Assembly: GCF_964204645.1 (NCBI RefSeq)
Contig: NC_134030.1
Coordinates: 11,222,278 to 11,286,277, forward strand
Direction: 5' to 3'
From: Tubulanus polymorphus
Taxonomy: Eukaryota; Nemertea; Palaeonemertea; Tubulaniformes; Tubulanidae
Length of the DNA stretch: 64,000 bases
In this document: positions 1-11,888 of the stretch, piece by piece
How the letters are laid out: each line of letters starts with the position of its first letter
Numbering within the stretch: the stretch's first letter is position 1
Position numbers and translations under genes: made by a program
Notes under the pieces: generated by a model
Seen by the model: only the letters and a program-made list of their open reading frames with translations
Told to the model about the DNA's origin: nothing
Databases searched by the model: none

Positions 1-50
1 TGTAAAGCAATAGGCTCAGCCTACGGCTGGCCTAAAATGAGTAGGAGGCC
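1..50. repeat. Short repeated hairpin motif
   Basis: A segment with ATAGGCT-CAG-CCTA and then GGCTGGCC recurs at about 41165-41200, where the stem is CATAGGCT/AGCCTATG. The rest of 51-896 shows no gene or repeat I can name. Confidence 0.35.
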
Positions 51-896
51 ATTCAAAGTTAAAACGTTTTTAGTTAGTTCTCTTGAGACAGACTTCAAGT
101 GGATTTAGGGGTTAGACTAGTCCTTCCCTTCAGAATTTGAATGTGCCCGCCAAAAAAGTATTTGAATAGATTTTCTAAGCAAAAATAAATGCAAATGGCA
201 TAAACATACCCCTTTCGGTCCTATATAAACGAAGGGCCAAAAGAACCCCACCAATGTTGCCCTTGCACTTAGACAACCTTAAAATAATAAAAGTAGTCAC
301 GAAGTAATAATGGCAAGTTGAGTAAAATATTTACTAAACAAATTTTATAAGGATATGATCTGTAGTCAAAATTTGACATTTAATGTGTGTCTGCCAGATG
401 ATGTTTCTTCTAGGCTGTTTATACCCTAAAAATAATAAATTTTTATACAAGTCCCCCTAGACAACAATTATTTCAGAGTCTATAAAACATGAATACTTGA
501 ATGTACAATCTAATGGCATAGCTGGCTTCAGTTTTTAAAAAAATCATTCGATAAAACGGCATATTTTTACTTAAAAATAATCAAAAAAGTTTTGGGGCCA
601 AAAAATTGGAATTTGTTGTCAGGTTTGTTTAAACATGTGCGCGATGCACGTGGTTATATCATTGTTTACATCTGACGTGATCGGCATATCGCAAGCCCCG
701 CCCCACGTATCAATCAAATGGTGCATGGGCAAAATGTTAAAAGAACCCTACTAAAAAACTATGCAGTGTTACAATCGTTAAGGCGTGCGTGAATGTTGAG
801 CGGACCATTGCGATAATTTTCAACGCTGTGAACATATCAGAGGGCCCCTGTGTACTCACACGGAATTAACTTAAGTCACCATATGTTGACACTCAC

Positions 897-917
897 CTTT
901 AGACTGCATACGAGCCT
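897..917 (-). CDS. Micro-exon (21 bp), most 3' seen
   Basis: The acceptor is gttaactttag and the donor gtgagtgt, phase 1-1. It encodes ARMQSK. It is isolated by 6.7 kb from the next exon, so it is less certain. No stop codon or poly(A) site for the gene was found downstream of it. Confidence 0.4.
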
Positions 918-1257
918 CTAAAGTTAACATCCACGATATAACGATTTTAAGAATGGCGCTTCTGTCAATCATCACTACACCCTACGTCATCAGCAACACG
1001 TGATGCGTGATGTCAAGTAAACGGCGTGAAGAGCATTTTTCCAGGAGGGCACGGCAAAAATTTCCCAACTCTCTTAAACCAAATTTAATCCCAACTTGAA
1101 GACACCATTTCTAATGCGAAATGTGTGGAAATGTCTAACTTAAGTGGCTTTAAAACGACCTAAAACGTCTGTCAACAAAATCGGAAGTGCGTCATCAACC
1201 GGCAAACCGATCACATAAGGACGTTCGTCTAACGAACGTCCTAGAAACGTGTAAAAA

Positions 1258-1494
1258 GTGCTGATTTTGGAGAAAAACAATGGCTGCCATTGATTCTGAC
1301 AGGACCAGTTTTTGGGCTGAAGATGTGTCAAGGGTAGATACATGTGTTACCCAAATATCAAGTCATTACATTGAAGCGTCTTCAAAACTTCCCAAAATAA
1401 CTGGAGTCCGTCTACGGACGGACGGACGAACGAATGGACGAAGGACGAAAAGTGAACGCAATAGCCCGCTGTGACTGAAGTCCCAAGTGGGCTA
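1258..1494 (+). repeat. Repeat R, 3'-end fragment
   Basis: This carries the 3' part of family R: the gtgctgattttgg start, a short GACGGACG run near 1418, and the terminal hairpin arms AGCCCGCT and AGTGGGCT. The small open frame across it is also present in other R copies with different stops and is not a gene. 1495-2358 holds no recognisable feature. Confidence 0.7.
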
Positions 1495-3318
1495 GAAAAC
1501 ATTAAGATTCAATCAAAAGTCAAGAAAATTATAATTTGCAGAGACTCCTCACTCGAAAATATTTTCTCGCTATGAAACAAGCCGAATCTGAATAATTAAA
1601 AAGTTTATTTAACCATTTCCTTTATGTATTCAAAGATTGAAATTTCTAATTGTATTTAATCAACCTAACGACCTATATAGGCCTGAAGGTGTATATTCAC
1701 TACTTCTACGTAATGTAGTTGGCACCGTTACATTTTGACATCAAAAGCGGAAAACAATAAATCACCAAGATTATCGTACGATTTCACGTGCGACGTTGAA
1801 TCCGTTATTACCACAGTTTGAATTGATTTGAATGATCCGATGCGTAGGCAGTATACTTGTTAATTAATGGAAGCATGATTTTAGATGAATTTACAAATAG
1901 TTCAATAACATCATTCAAAGCGCAAAATCCCTTGCTTCACGAAAAGACCATTGATTATTGTATTATTGAAGTCTCCTCCGCAACTCCGGATCTGGAAAAA
2001 CCAAAAAGCAATTTAAAAACAACTTACTCCATTAAGCCAATACGGAAATTATTATGTATTCGAATTATCTTTCCCTGATTTTCGATGTCGGAATAAAATG
2101 TATGCATTAACTACTAGATGGATTTTAGATGACATGCTTTACAATTCGCAATCGCACTCACTCTTCACCCATCACCCTACCTGCTTGTGTTAATTGTGGT
2201 AAACCGTCCACTTCATTTTTGCAGAATTCAACGGCTAAAAGGATAGACAATATATATGCACAATTAGCGTTACTCTTTATACAACAAACTGCTAGAAAAT
2301 CTAACTTACTTATTTCGCGTAATATCTCCTCGAACTTCTTGCCTGAAATCGAGAACAAACTAGGGGTCCAGGGACACCATGCCCACTTGGGAAGTGGTTT
2401 CAAATGCTCAAAAATTGTAATATTCAACGCCCCCTGGTGACCATATACAAAACCAATGACCTTGAAACTAACCACAATCATAGAACATGTCAGCAGCTAC
2501 GATTTTGTAATTGATTGTGATAACAAAATATGCCTCGTTACCAATTTAATATGCAAATACAAAGTTATTCTACTATTCAACGCCCCCTGGTGACCATATT
2601 CAAAACCCAATGTCCTTGACATGTCATGAGCTACAACTTTGCAATTGGTCATGGTAACAAAATTTGCCTAGGTACCAATATAATAAGGAAATACTAAGTT
2701 ATTCTATTATTCAACGCCCCCTAGTGGCCATATAAAATAACTTATGTCCTTGAAACTCACCACAATCATAGACGATGTCATGAGCTACAACTTTGCAATT
2801 GATTAAACTAACAAAATATGCATTGGTACAAATATAATATAGAAATACTAAGATATTGTATTATTCAACGCCCCCAGGTGGCAATATACAAAAGCCAATG
2901 AACTCGAAACTCACCACAATCATAGAACACGTCATAAGCTACAAATTTCTTATTCATTATGGTTACAAAATATGCTTAGGCATCAATGTAATGTCGAAAA
3001 ACTTTTTCCCACCTACGAATGAGTACTGATGACACCAAGATGGCCGCCAATTGCGTCATAATTGGCTGATCAAAAATACCTATCCCAGGTATAAAACATC
3101 CCTTTCCAAAGAATACCCATCAGCAATTGCAATGAGAAATAGCAGAGCATTAGGAAGGTACATGACTCAGAATTCGGGCCAAAATTGACATTTTTGGGCA
3201 CTTAAATGGTCATAGGACGGCCATCTTGAGTCCGATCGACCCAATTTTTGTTGTGCTGATGGGCCCTGGGGGGGGGGGGGGGGTTCAAGTATATACGAAA
3301 GAGCAATTACCTTATATG

Positions 3319-3400
3319 TGTTTTTGAACTTTTTGAAGGAAATTTTGAAGAAGCTTTGATCAAAGCTTCTTCAAAATTTCCCTCAAAAAGTTCAAAAACA
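3319..3400. repeat. 82-bp near-perfect palindrome
   Basis: The arms run outward from GCTTTGATCAAAGC and end TGTTTTTGAAC/GTTCAAAAACA. A single-copy R element (35935-36010) has only the right-hand half, so this is an inverted duplication inside the tandem unit. It repeats at 4391-4472. Confidence 0.85.
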
Positions 3401-4390
3401 TGTAACTAGGGGTCCAGGGACACCATGCCCACTTGGAAAGTGGTTTCAAATGCTCAACAATATAACAATTTCAACATTCAACGCCCCCTGGTGACCATTT
3501 ACAAAAAACAATGACCTTGAAACTCACCACAATCATAGAACATGTCAACAGCTACGATTTTGTAATTGATTGTGATAACAAAATATGCCTCGTTACCAAT
3601 TTAATATGGAAATACTAAGTCATTCTACTATTCAACGCCCCTGGTGACCATATTCAAAACCCAATGACCTCGAAACTCACCACAATCATAGAACATGTCA
3701 TGAACTACAACTTTGCAATTGATCATGGTAACAAAATATGCCTAGGTATCAATATAATTAGGAAATACTAAGTTATTCTACTATTCAACGCCCCCTGGTG
3801 ACCATATAGAAAAACTTATGTCCTTAAAACTCGCAACAATCATAGATGATGTCATGAGCTACAACTTTGCAATTGATTAAACTAACAAAATATGCATTGG
3901 TACAAATATAATATAGAAATACTAAGATATTGTATTATTCAACGCCCCCAGGTGGCAATATACAAAAGCCAATGAACTCGAAACTCACCACAATCATAGA
4001 ACACGTCATAAGCTACAAATTTCTTATTCATTATGGTTACAAAATATGCTTAGGTATCAATGTAATGTCGAAAAACTTTTTCCCACCTACGAATGAGTAC
4101 TGATGACACCAAGATGGCCGCCAATTGCGTCATAATTGGCTGATCAAAAATACCTATCCCAGGTATAAAACATCCCTTTCCAAAGAATACCCATCAGCAA
4201 TTGCAATGAGAAATAGCAGAGCATTAGGAAGGTACATGACTCAGAATTCGGGCCAAAATTGACATTTTTGGGCACTTAAATGGTCATAGGACGGCCATCT
4301 TGAGTCCGATCGACCCAATTTTTGTTGTGCTGATGGGCCCTGGGGGGGGGGGGGGTTCAAGTATATACGAAAGAGCAATTACCTTATATG

Positions 4391-4472
4391 TGTTTTTGAA
4401 CTTTTTGAAGGAAATTTTGAAGAAGCTTTGATCAAAGCTTCTTCAAAATTTCCCTCAAAAAGTTCAAAAACA
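4391..4472. repeat. Second copy of the 82-bp palindrome
   Basis: Same sequence and same place within R unit 2 as the palindrome at 3319-3400, so it arose before the tandem duplication. Confidence 0.85.
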
Positions 4473-5739
4473 TGTAACTAGGGGTCCAGGGACACCATGC
4501 CCACTTGGAAAGTGGTTTCAAATGCTCAACAATATAACAATTTCAACATTCAACGCCCCCTGGTGACCATTTACAAAAAACAATGACCTTGAAACTCACC
4601 ACAATCATAGAACATGTCAACAGCTACGATTTTGTAATTGATTGTGATAACAAAATATGCCTCGTTACCAATTTAATATGGAAATACTAAGTCATTCTAC
4701 TATTCAACGCCCCTGGTGACCATATTCAAAACCCAATGACCTCGAAACTCACCACAATCATAGAACATGTCATGAACTACAACTTTGCAATTGATCATGG
4801 TAACAAAATATGCCTAGGTATCAATATAATTAGGAAATACTAAGTTATTCTACTATTCAACGCCCCCTGGTGACCATATAGAAAAACTTATGTCCTTAAA
4901 ACTCGCAACAATCATAGATGATGTCATGAGCTACAACTTTCCAATTGATTGTGGTTACAAAATATGCATAGGTACGAATATAATAAAGAAATGCTAAGAT
5001 ATTGTATTATTCAACGCCCCCTGGTGGCCATATACGAAATCCAATTACCTTGAAACTCACCACAATCATAGAACACGTTATGAGCTACAACTTTCTAATC
5101 GATTGTGGTATCAAAATACGCTTAGGTATCAATATAATGTGGAAAAACTTTTTCCCACTTACGAAAGAGTACTGGTGACACCAAGATGGTCGCCAATTGC
5201 GTCATAATTGGCTGATGAAAAATACCTGTCTCAGTTATAAAACATCCCTTTCCAAAGAATACCAATCACAAATTGTAATGAGAAATGGCAAACCAGTAGG
5301 AAGCTACAGGACTCTAATTGACATTTTTGGGCACTAAAAAGGTCATAGGACGGCCATCTTGAGTCCGACCGACCCAATTTTTGTTATGTTGATGGGCCCT
5401 GGGGGGATTCACATATATCCGAAAGATCAAGGTAATTGATCAAAGCGTCTTCAAATTTTCCCTCAAAAAGTTCAAAATGTGTAAAAAGTGCTGATTTTGA
5501 CGAACAACAATGGCTGCCAGTCGGCCATCTTGATTCTGACAGGGCCAGTTTTTGGGCTGAAGATGTGTCTAGGGTAGATACATGTGTAACCCAAATATCA
5601 AGACGTTACCTTGAAGTGTCTTCAAAACTTCCCAATATAACTGGATTCCGTCTACGGACGGACGGACGAACGGACGGACGGACAGACGGACGAAAAGTGA
5701 ACGCAATAGCCCGCTGGGACTAAAGTCCCAAGTGGGCTA

Positions 5740-5964
5740 AAAAGTGCTGATTTTAGCGATTAACAATGGCTGCCAGTCGGCCATCTTGATTCTGACAGGG
5801 CCAGTTTTCGGGCTGAAGATGTGTCTAGGTTAGATACATGTGTAACCCAAATATCAAGACATTACATTGAAGCGTCTTCAAAACTTCCCAAAATAACTGG
5901 ATTCCGTCTACGGACGAAAAGTGAACGCAATAGCCCGCTGGGACTTAAGTCCCAAGTGGGCTAA
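5740..5964 (+). repeat. Repeat R tail, extra copy
   Basis: A second copy of the R 3' tail follows the array directly, starting AAGTGCTGATTTTAG and ending in the same terminal hairpin AGCCCGCTGGGACTT...CAAGTGGGCT. Its GACGGACG run is collapsed to a single unit. Confidence 0.75.
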
Positions 5965-6050
5965 AAATGTATGAACGCATTCTAAAAAATACTTTGTGAA
6001 AATGTTAAGAAAATGACGTTCGGTCCAAAATGACTAAAAAATGGCGATAA

Positions 6051-6061
6051 ATACATACATA

Positions 6062-6117
<56 letters not shown>

Positions 6118-6120
6118 CAT
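6051..6120 (+). repeat. (ACGC)n/(AC)n microsatellite
   Basis: Uninterrupted ATAC, then ACGC, then AC repeats. 6121-7673 that follows has no gene or repeat I can support. Confidence 0.95.
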
Positions 6121-7673
6121 TATTACGGTCCAAATAGGCGGAGTCATCTGTATACAGAAACTGCCGATCTGATATCTTTGTACATGTGTATTACATAACG
6201 CTTCTCTCTTTTCACTAGATTAAAAGTAAGTTTGTGAGGTTTTTCTTTCTTTCTTGGGTCCTAACCCTCAAGGGACGGCCCGTTGGCTTTGTTAGGCTTG
6301 CATGATTTGTATTACCTTTGACGTTGTCATTTCGTAGTTTTTTCACTTTTTCACCTAGAAGATCGAATGACAATAACTAGAACCAGACACATATCTAACA
6401 CAACAATGAGTCCACTATGGACATGTTTAGTTAGTTGCTATCTATTATCAAACTTTGCTACCAACCTTTGAACTTATCCACCCTTTCTAAAATGTATTTC
6501 ACTGAAATATAAAAAAAAAGAAAAATATCTGGCATCTACAACTACGTCAACAATTTCATTTACTTGACACGTTTTAAGTCAAATGCCCTCTATATAGGAT
6601 ATTTTTGAAAATTCATGTGTATGTATTATAATGGGAAACATTTACAATTGATAGATATATATGGTGATTTGAATTGTAGTTCAACTAGTACTGAAATTGA
6701 GACTTCAAACAATTTCTGTTGGTACGTATACACAGCAGTTCGGCGTACTTTTTTGCTTTGCTCGTCAAACACTGTCTAAACAAAACTAGATCTACGTCGG
6801 AATAAGAACAATAAACTTAGCTTAACATAGATACATTCTAAAACAGTTCTTGATGAGATAAGCGCTATACCGTATATCAATCTAACGGTTTCCAGTCTAT
6901 CATTCTACACCACGAACCAATATAATCCTTCATGGGATCCTATCCTTTGGAAATTTCTTGAAAATTTCTCAATTCTATGTATAATATAATAGCCGCACTC
7001 AGACAAGTACGGGAGTCCTGTCGACATGAGAAAAGATGATTTTGTTCTGATTTATGAATTAAGAAAATAAATTCAGGTATTTTCTGATGAGATATAACCC
7101 ATTAGAAAATCGATATATTAATTGAAATAACGTTTGCCCATATACCGACGAGATATATCTTGTCGAAAAATCTAAATCATTAAATCATAAATACATTCCA
7201 AATTATTAAACAGTGCCTTCCTGGGCCATCTTTTCGAATAAAAAAACATTCGTTCGATTTTCGAATTCAAAAACAGAAATACGTGCGATTTTCGAATAAA
7301 GAAAACGAAATATATATTCGATCTATGAACAAAAATCTTGTCACCCGGAGTACCGAGCACAACACACAATACGGATGGACTCTTAACGAATCCATTATGG
7401 TTCACTCATGGGTTTTTGTGTGTACTTGGCCCTGATCACGGCTTAGTCGAAGAACGTATTACTGGAGGACGATTGAGTAGACAAATAGATTATTACCGAG
7501 TTTTTACAGACTTGACTGGTTGTATTTTTCCTCGATCCGACTATACATAAACTAGGTACTATCTACATAAACATGTATATACGAAACTATTATTTCGAAA
7601 CTAAACCCCGCAAACAATAAAGGGCATTTGACCTATGCTTCGATTGCTTGATCCAAAATCAAGATTTCCTTAC

Positions 7674-7697
7674 CCACTTTTTCCGTGCTGAACTTTT
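7674..7697 (-). CDS. Micro-exon (24 bp)
   Basis: The acceptor cactaaag follows a pyrimidine-rich stretch and the donor is gtaaggaa. Phase 1-1. It encodes KFSTEKV. Confidence 0.55.
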
Positions 7698-7915
7698 CTT
7701 TAGTGTTGAAGAGAATGAAAAGTAGAAAATGGATGACATATTTCAACAGCTACTCATGAAACGTGTTATTATGCATGGATTTAGGTCTGCCATATCAAGT
7801 TGATTATTCTGATCAAGTACAGTAGCTATATCCATCTAAGTGCAACACTTACCCGATAGCAAATGGAGTTTAGTTCCAATAGACCCTGAAGAATTATATT
7901 TATAATGAAAGTGAA

Positions 7916-8018
<103 letters not shown>

Positions 8019-8156
8019 TGGTGGAAGCGAGCCTGTGTTTCAAAATCGATGAGATGATCTTACGCTGGTTCGAAGAAACAATATCTAGTTAAAACTAATC
8101 AATTATCGATTTCATATTTTGACAGAAACCTCTAACTTTCATGACCAATGGCTTAC

Positions 8157-8204
8157 CTTTATTAGTATGTAGATAGTCTTTAGCTGTGGTCATGGCAGTT
8201 TTCT
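8157..8204 (-). CDS. Exon (48 bp)
   Basis: The acceptor is gtatcctttttag and the donor gtaagcca, phase 1-1. It encodes KTAMTTAKDYLHTNK. Confidence 0.65.
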
Positions 8205-8587
8205 CTAAAAAGGATACTTATCGTTAACCGTGTTTAACTGATGACGATCATGTTTGTATGATGAACATGAATGTCAAACGAATGATAAATGATCGATTCG
8301 TTTTAATTAGAAACTTTGATTATTGGGCACAGAAAAAAGTGCATTCTTACCAGCAGTATCATCGGTCTCTGAAACCAATTTTCATAGATAAATTACATTG
8401 TTTAATATTAAAAACTTTTCGAGATACCTTGATTAATAGTTGGAACAGGCGGAAACTTACGTGACAAATAAATCATTCCCCGTGCTTCTATTATTTCTGA
8501 AGAGAAGAAACACCCGAAATGAGACCAGCAACACCCAATGCACAATTACTACTATAACACACTATTTCGACCTAAAAGTAACTTTAC

Positions 8588-8653
8588 CTGGTGGACAATT
8601 ATCAACTACGTCAATGGCAGGCCGATAAAGCTCCCGCAGTTTCTTCTCCAATT
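8588..8653 (-). CDS. Exon (66 bp)
   Basis: The acceptor is tcatatctag and the donor gtaaagtt, phase 1-1. It encodes LEKKLRELYRPAIDVV followed by DNCPP, a charged helix then a Pro pair. Confidence 0.65.
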
Positions 8654-8986
8654 CTAGATATGAAAAACATTTACCAAAACGGATTTAAAACTCACTACCA
8701 ATAAATGTGTACGAATAGATACCAGTTGGCCAAAAGATCGTTAGAATTAACTAGTGGATAGTTGACATAGTGGCAATTAAAATTTCATTGTTACTATGGT
8801 ATTTATCCGTTGATTATCTTTAACCAACCTTTGAGCAACTGACTCCAGGATCCAGTTTCAAAGTTGTGCGTTCAGATTTGACTTAGTTATAACTCATAGA
8901 AAATGAACTGATTTTAACTCAAAGTCAACTCTAACTCACAATTTTGGAGCTAGATACAGTAAAATAAAAAGCAACACATTTTGTAC

Positions 8987-9031
8987 CTTTGTTATGATAC
9001 ATATTATCGCATCGAAAATCAAAGTTGTAAT
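8987..9031 (-). CDS. Exon (45 bp)
   Basis: The acceptor is tttgtatttcag and the donor gtacaaaa, phase 1-1. It encodes YNFDFRCDNMYHNK. It lies 75 bp from the exon at 9107. Confidence 0.65.
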
Positions 9032-9106
9032 CTGAAATACAAATGGACAGTGGTGAATTATGCTCGCGGCGTTTTCTAGAGACAAAGTTTAATCATAGCA
9101 TTTTAC

Positions 9107-9136
9107 CAAGTTCTGCGATGGCATTTTTGACCAATT
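9107..9136 (-). CDS. Micro-exon (30 bp)
   Basis: The acceptor is tttttctttcag and the donor gtaaaatg, phase 1-1. It encodes LVKNAIAEL. The intron upstream of it is about 21 kb and holds LINEs 1 and 2, both fold-backs and block A copy 1. Confidence 0.65.
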
Positions 9137-9708
9137 CTGAAAGAAAAATATAAGAAGATAATGAGCGTTATATAGTCATATAGTGACAAATAATCACCCC
9201 AAAAAATCAATTTCAAGGAAACTGTATATAGAACACATAGGTCCACTAACCTTGAACCTAAGAAATTTACGGCGAACTAATGAGCATTCACATCGATTAA
9301 GATGGAAATCGACTACTGCAATTTACAGATTAAATTTTAAAATCGAAACTCGAAAATCTAAATGATACGACGTTTCGAACTAATAGAGATCCTCGTCAGA
9401 CGAAGGTGATGATGATCCCAATTAGTGCGCGTTCGAAACGTCGCGCATTAGGCGTCATCATGTCTCAGTCTCAGTCGCAGCCGAGGGATATCAGAGCGTC
9501 ATGACGAAATTCAAGCAAACAGAACAATGCTTCCCACACGATTCCCTTGCAAACACGTGATCACTACGGACGAGCCCGTGACGAAATAGAGAATGAGCAT
9601 TATTTACAACCTAAACAATACAAGTTCACCTGTTCGGTGTTTTCTATATGCAATTGCGTAAAATTCATCGGCATATTCATATGCACGTTTTATTGACCAA
9701 AATAAGCA

Positions 9709-9840
9709 CTGGTGTGAGATATTGACTAAAACCAGGGGTATATATACGGAGAACAGGTTAATTAAGTAAAATTGAGTTAATTTTACTCAAATTACCTGTT
9801 TTCCTCTGTATATATACCAGTTTTTAGTCAATATCTCATA
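9709..9840. repeat. Short inverted-repeat element
   Basis: Arms of about 55-60 bp pair across AAGTAAAATTGAGTTAATTTTACT. The outer ends read GAGATATTGACTAAAA and TTTTAGTCAATATCTC, with GTATATATAC inside each arm. It is non-coding, MITE-like or a fold-back. Confidence 0.75.
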
Positions 9841-9861
9841 CCTTTTTACCAATATCTCATA

Positions 9862-9949
9862 TCTCATGTTTTGTGACTTTCTCAAAATGCATCAAAAATT
9901 GAACTAATTTTTGGTTCATAAGTCTTCAAATATTCATAAATGAACAGTT
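9862..9949 (+). repeat. Repeat B, left part (split by LINE 1)
   Basis: Matches 40356-40447 and, inverted, 27280-27361: TTTTGTGACTTTCTCAAAATG, then TTCATAAATGAACAGTT. The copy stops at 9949 and resumes at 15023. Confidence 0.75.
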
Positions 9950-10280
9950 GATAGACATCGTGCGCATGCGCGAAGGGGAAAGGCTGTCTGCTAACAGCTC
10001 CGATCAATTTCGGATTTTTGGACCGTAAAACTAGCTAACGGACTGTGTATTCACTACATATTATCAGATTCGGCCCAAGGAACCATCAGAAATTGCTGAA
10101 GCGCTGCGACAACGTAAATTGGTTGCATTTGCAGTAGTTTTAAGTCGGTTAGAGACGTTGATTTTGACACTTGGCAACACGTGTGTTTACACCGGAAGTA
10201 AACAAACCAGCGCTCACAGAAATCCATACGCAGAGGAAATAGGACAACTTCATTTCATTATTAACTGACAAGTTAGCCGT

Positions 10281-11888
10281 TTGAAACCAACTATGATGGC
10301 TTCGGGATTAAACGAAGGGAATAAGTATTCAATACGTAATAATGAAGCTAACGAAACGAACAGTATTGACGAAATAAACATTTTGGATGTTTCAAGTAGC
10401 AACCAGGTGGTGCTAGCGTCGATTCGCGAAAACCAGGAAAACTCTAAAAATTCACGTAGGACATCGCTAGCACTGGAGCTATCAAATCATCAGGACGCGG
10501 CAGGTACATCGAATGTTTACTATTGTTCACCTACTAACACCACTACTAACAACACATCCCCCAGTACCGTTGTTACTAATACACTACTAAATCCGACTCA
10601 CGACGACTGGCCCGATGATAACAACAGAAATGAAGAGTGGCAGGATGACTGGAGATCCGAGGGGGACGATAGCTCTGATCCCGAACACTTGACCACGCCA
10701 AAATTGAAGAATCAACAGAGAGTCAAATATCACCTCTCCGGTTCCTCACGTACTAGACAGTTCATCAGACCGCAGCAAGGGATATCATCTACATCAGCTA
10801 GTTTCAGTAGACCAACATATCTGGCAGCTGAATCGGATACACCGATAGGGTTCTCCCCGATAACTAAGATAAGAATATCCAAAAACACTTCAAACATGCC
10901 AGAAAACAGTATGGATATTGAGATCGGGCCCCATAAAGGAGACAAACCCATCCAGCAAGCTAGTAAAAAAAGGAAGATGAATATATGTCTATCTTGTGGG
11001 GACAGTGGACGCAATATCAGTTGTTCGATATGTCAAGGCAACTGGTGCGAAACCTGCGTCAGAACGATGTACGAAGATTTTGACCTGAAAAATTTGATGT
11101 GCTTCATCTGCAAGCCATGCAAGGAGGATCTTCCTAACCTAAGCAGAACAAGAAATGAGTTTAGTCCTGAAATTACCGGTACTCATAGTTTCTCACCGGA
11201 GGACTTAGCTTGCATGAAAGATATTTTCAAAGCTGGAATCAAAGAGGTTGCCGATCAAAAAGTAGACAAGGACGACTTCAAGCAACTTCTAACTGAATTC
11301 AGTAAGCTCAACACAAAGGTTGAAACGATGAGCACAAACCTTGAAAAGTCTGGGACCAAGAGGATACAGGAAATTGAAGAGAAAGTAACACAAAATATAG
11401 AAAGCGATATTTGTGATATAACCGATAGTATCCTGGAGTCAAGACAGAGACGTACCCACCTGATCCTGTACAACGTCCCCGAATGCAATGACCCGGACTG
11501 GAAAGTTAGATTAAAAACAGATAGTGATGCTGTCGAACGATTTCTCACTATTACTCTGGGAGCATCAGTCGAAAAACCAAAGCACCTGATGAGATTGGGA
11601 TCCCAACGTACAGACGGGTCAGACAGACCTCTTAGAGTAATATTGAATACGGAATGGGAAAAAGATTCATGCTTAGATCGCTATCTCAACAAACTTCGAT
11701 AAAATAGGGATACTTTAGGAAATATCAGAATGAGCGAAAATAAATCAAAACTAGAAATGAAAAAGTACAAGATACTACGTGACGAACTCCAAAGAAGACA
11801 GCAAAATGGGGAGAAAAACTTGACAATCAGAAATTACCGAATAGTTGAACAACGAGCCAACAACAGGAGAGATAACAGCTTTCGATAA
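10281..11888 (+). pseudogene. LINE 1 ORF1, zinc-finger nucleic-acid binding protein
   Basis: This is the ORF1 protein of LINE 1, expected to bind the element's RNA. The frame runs from ATG 10281 to TAA 11886 with one in-frame TAA at 11700-11702, about 535 codons. A Ser/Thr/Asn-rich N-terminus is followed near residues 236-280 by a PHD/treble-clef-like cluster (CLSCG, CSICQGNWCETC, CFICKPC). A coiled-coil-like stretch follows near 320-380 (LLTEFSKLNTKVETMSTNLE). The C-terminus after the stop (YKILRDELQRRQQNGEKN) is the usual LINE ORF1 tail, so the stop is a nonsense mutation and not the true end. Its last 44 bases overlap the ORF2 start. Confidence 0.75.

Larger units (their letters stand above)
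2359..5735 (+). repeat. Repeat R tandem array, three units of about 1.07 kb
   Basis: Units start at 2359, 3406 and 4478 with CTAGGGGTCCAGGGACACC. Units 1 and 2 are nearly identical from about 2860 and 3935 onward and lack the 3' tail; unit 3 continues to the GACGGACG run and terminal hairpin. Each unit contains sub-repeats of about 130-150 bp that begin TTCAACGCCCCCTGGTG and carry ACTCACCACAATCATAG. Poly-G runs are 16 bp at 3268 and 14 bp at 4342. The near identity points to recent local duplication. Confidence 0.85.

Noticed and set aside
5436-5723. 95-residue frame in repeat R
   Set aside because: Other R copies do not keep it open and part of it is the GACGGACG run.
6351-6400. Possible further exon with donor gtgaaaaag
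   Set aside because: Every acceptor tried gives an exon that ends in phase 2, unlike all other exons.
7080-7120. Hammerhead-like CTGATGAG...GAAA
   Set aside because: The bases between do not form helix II and no flanking stems I or III were seen.
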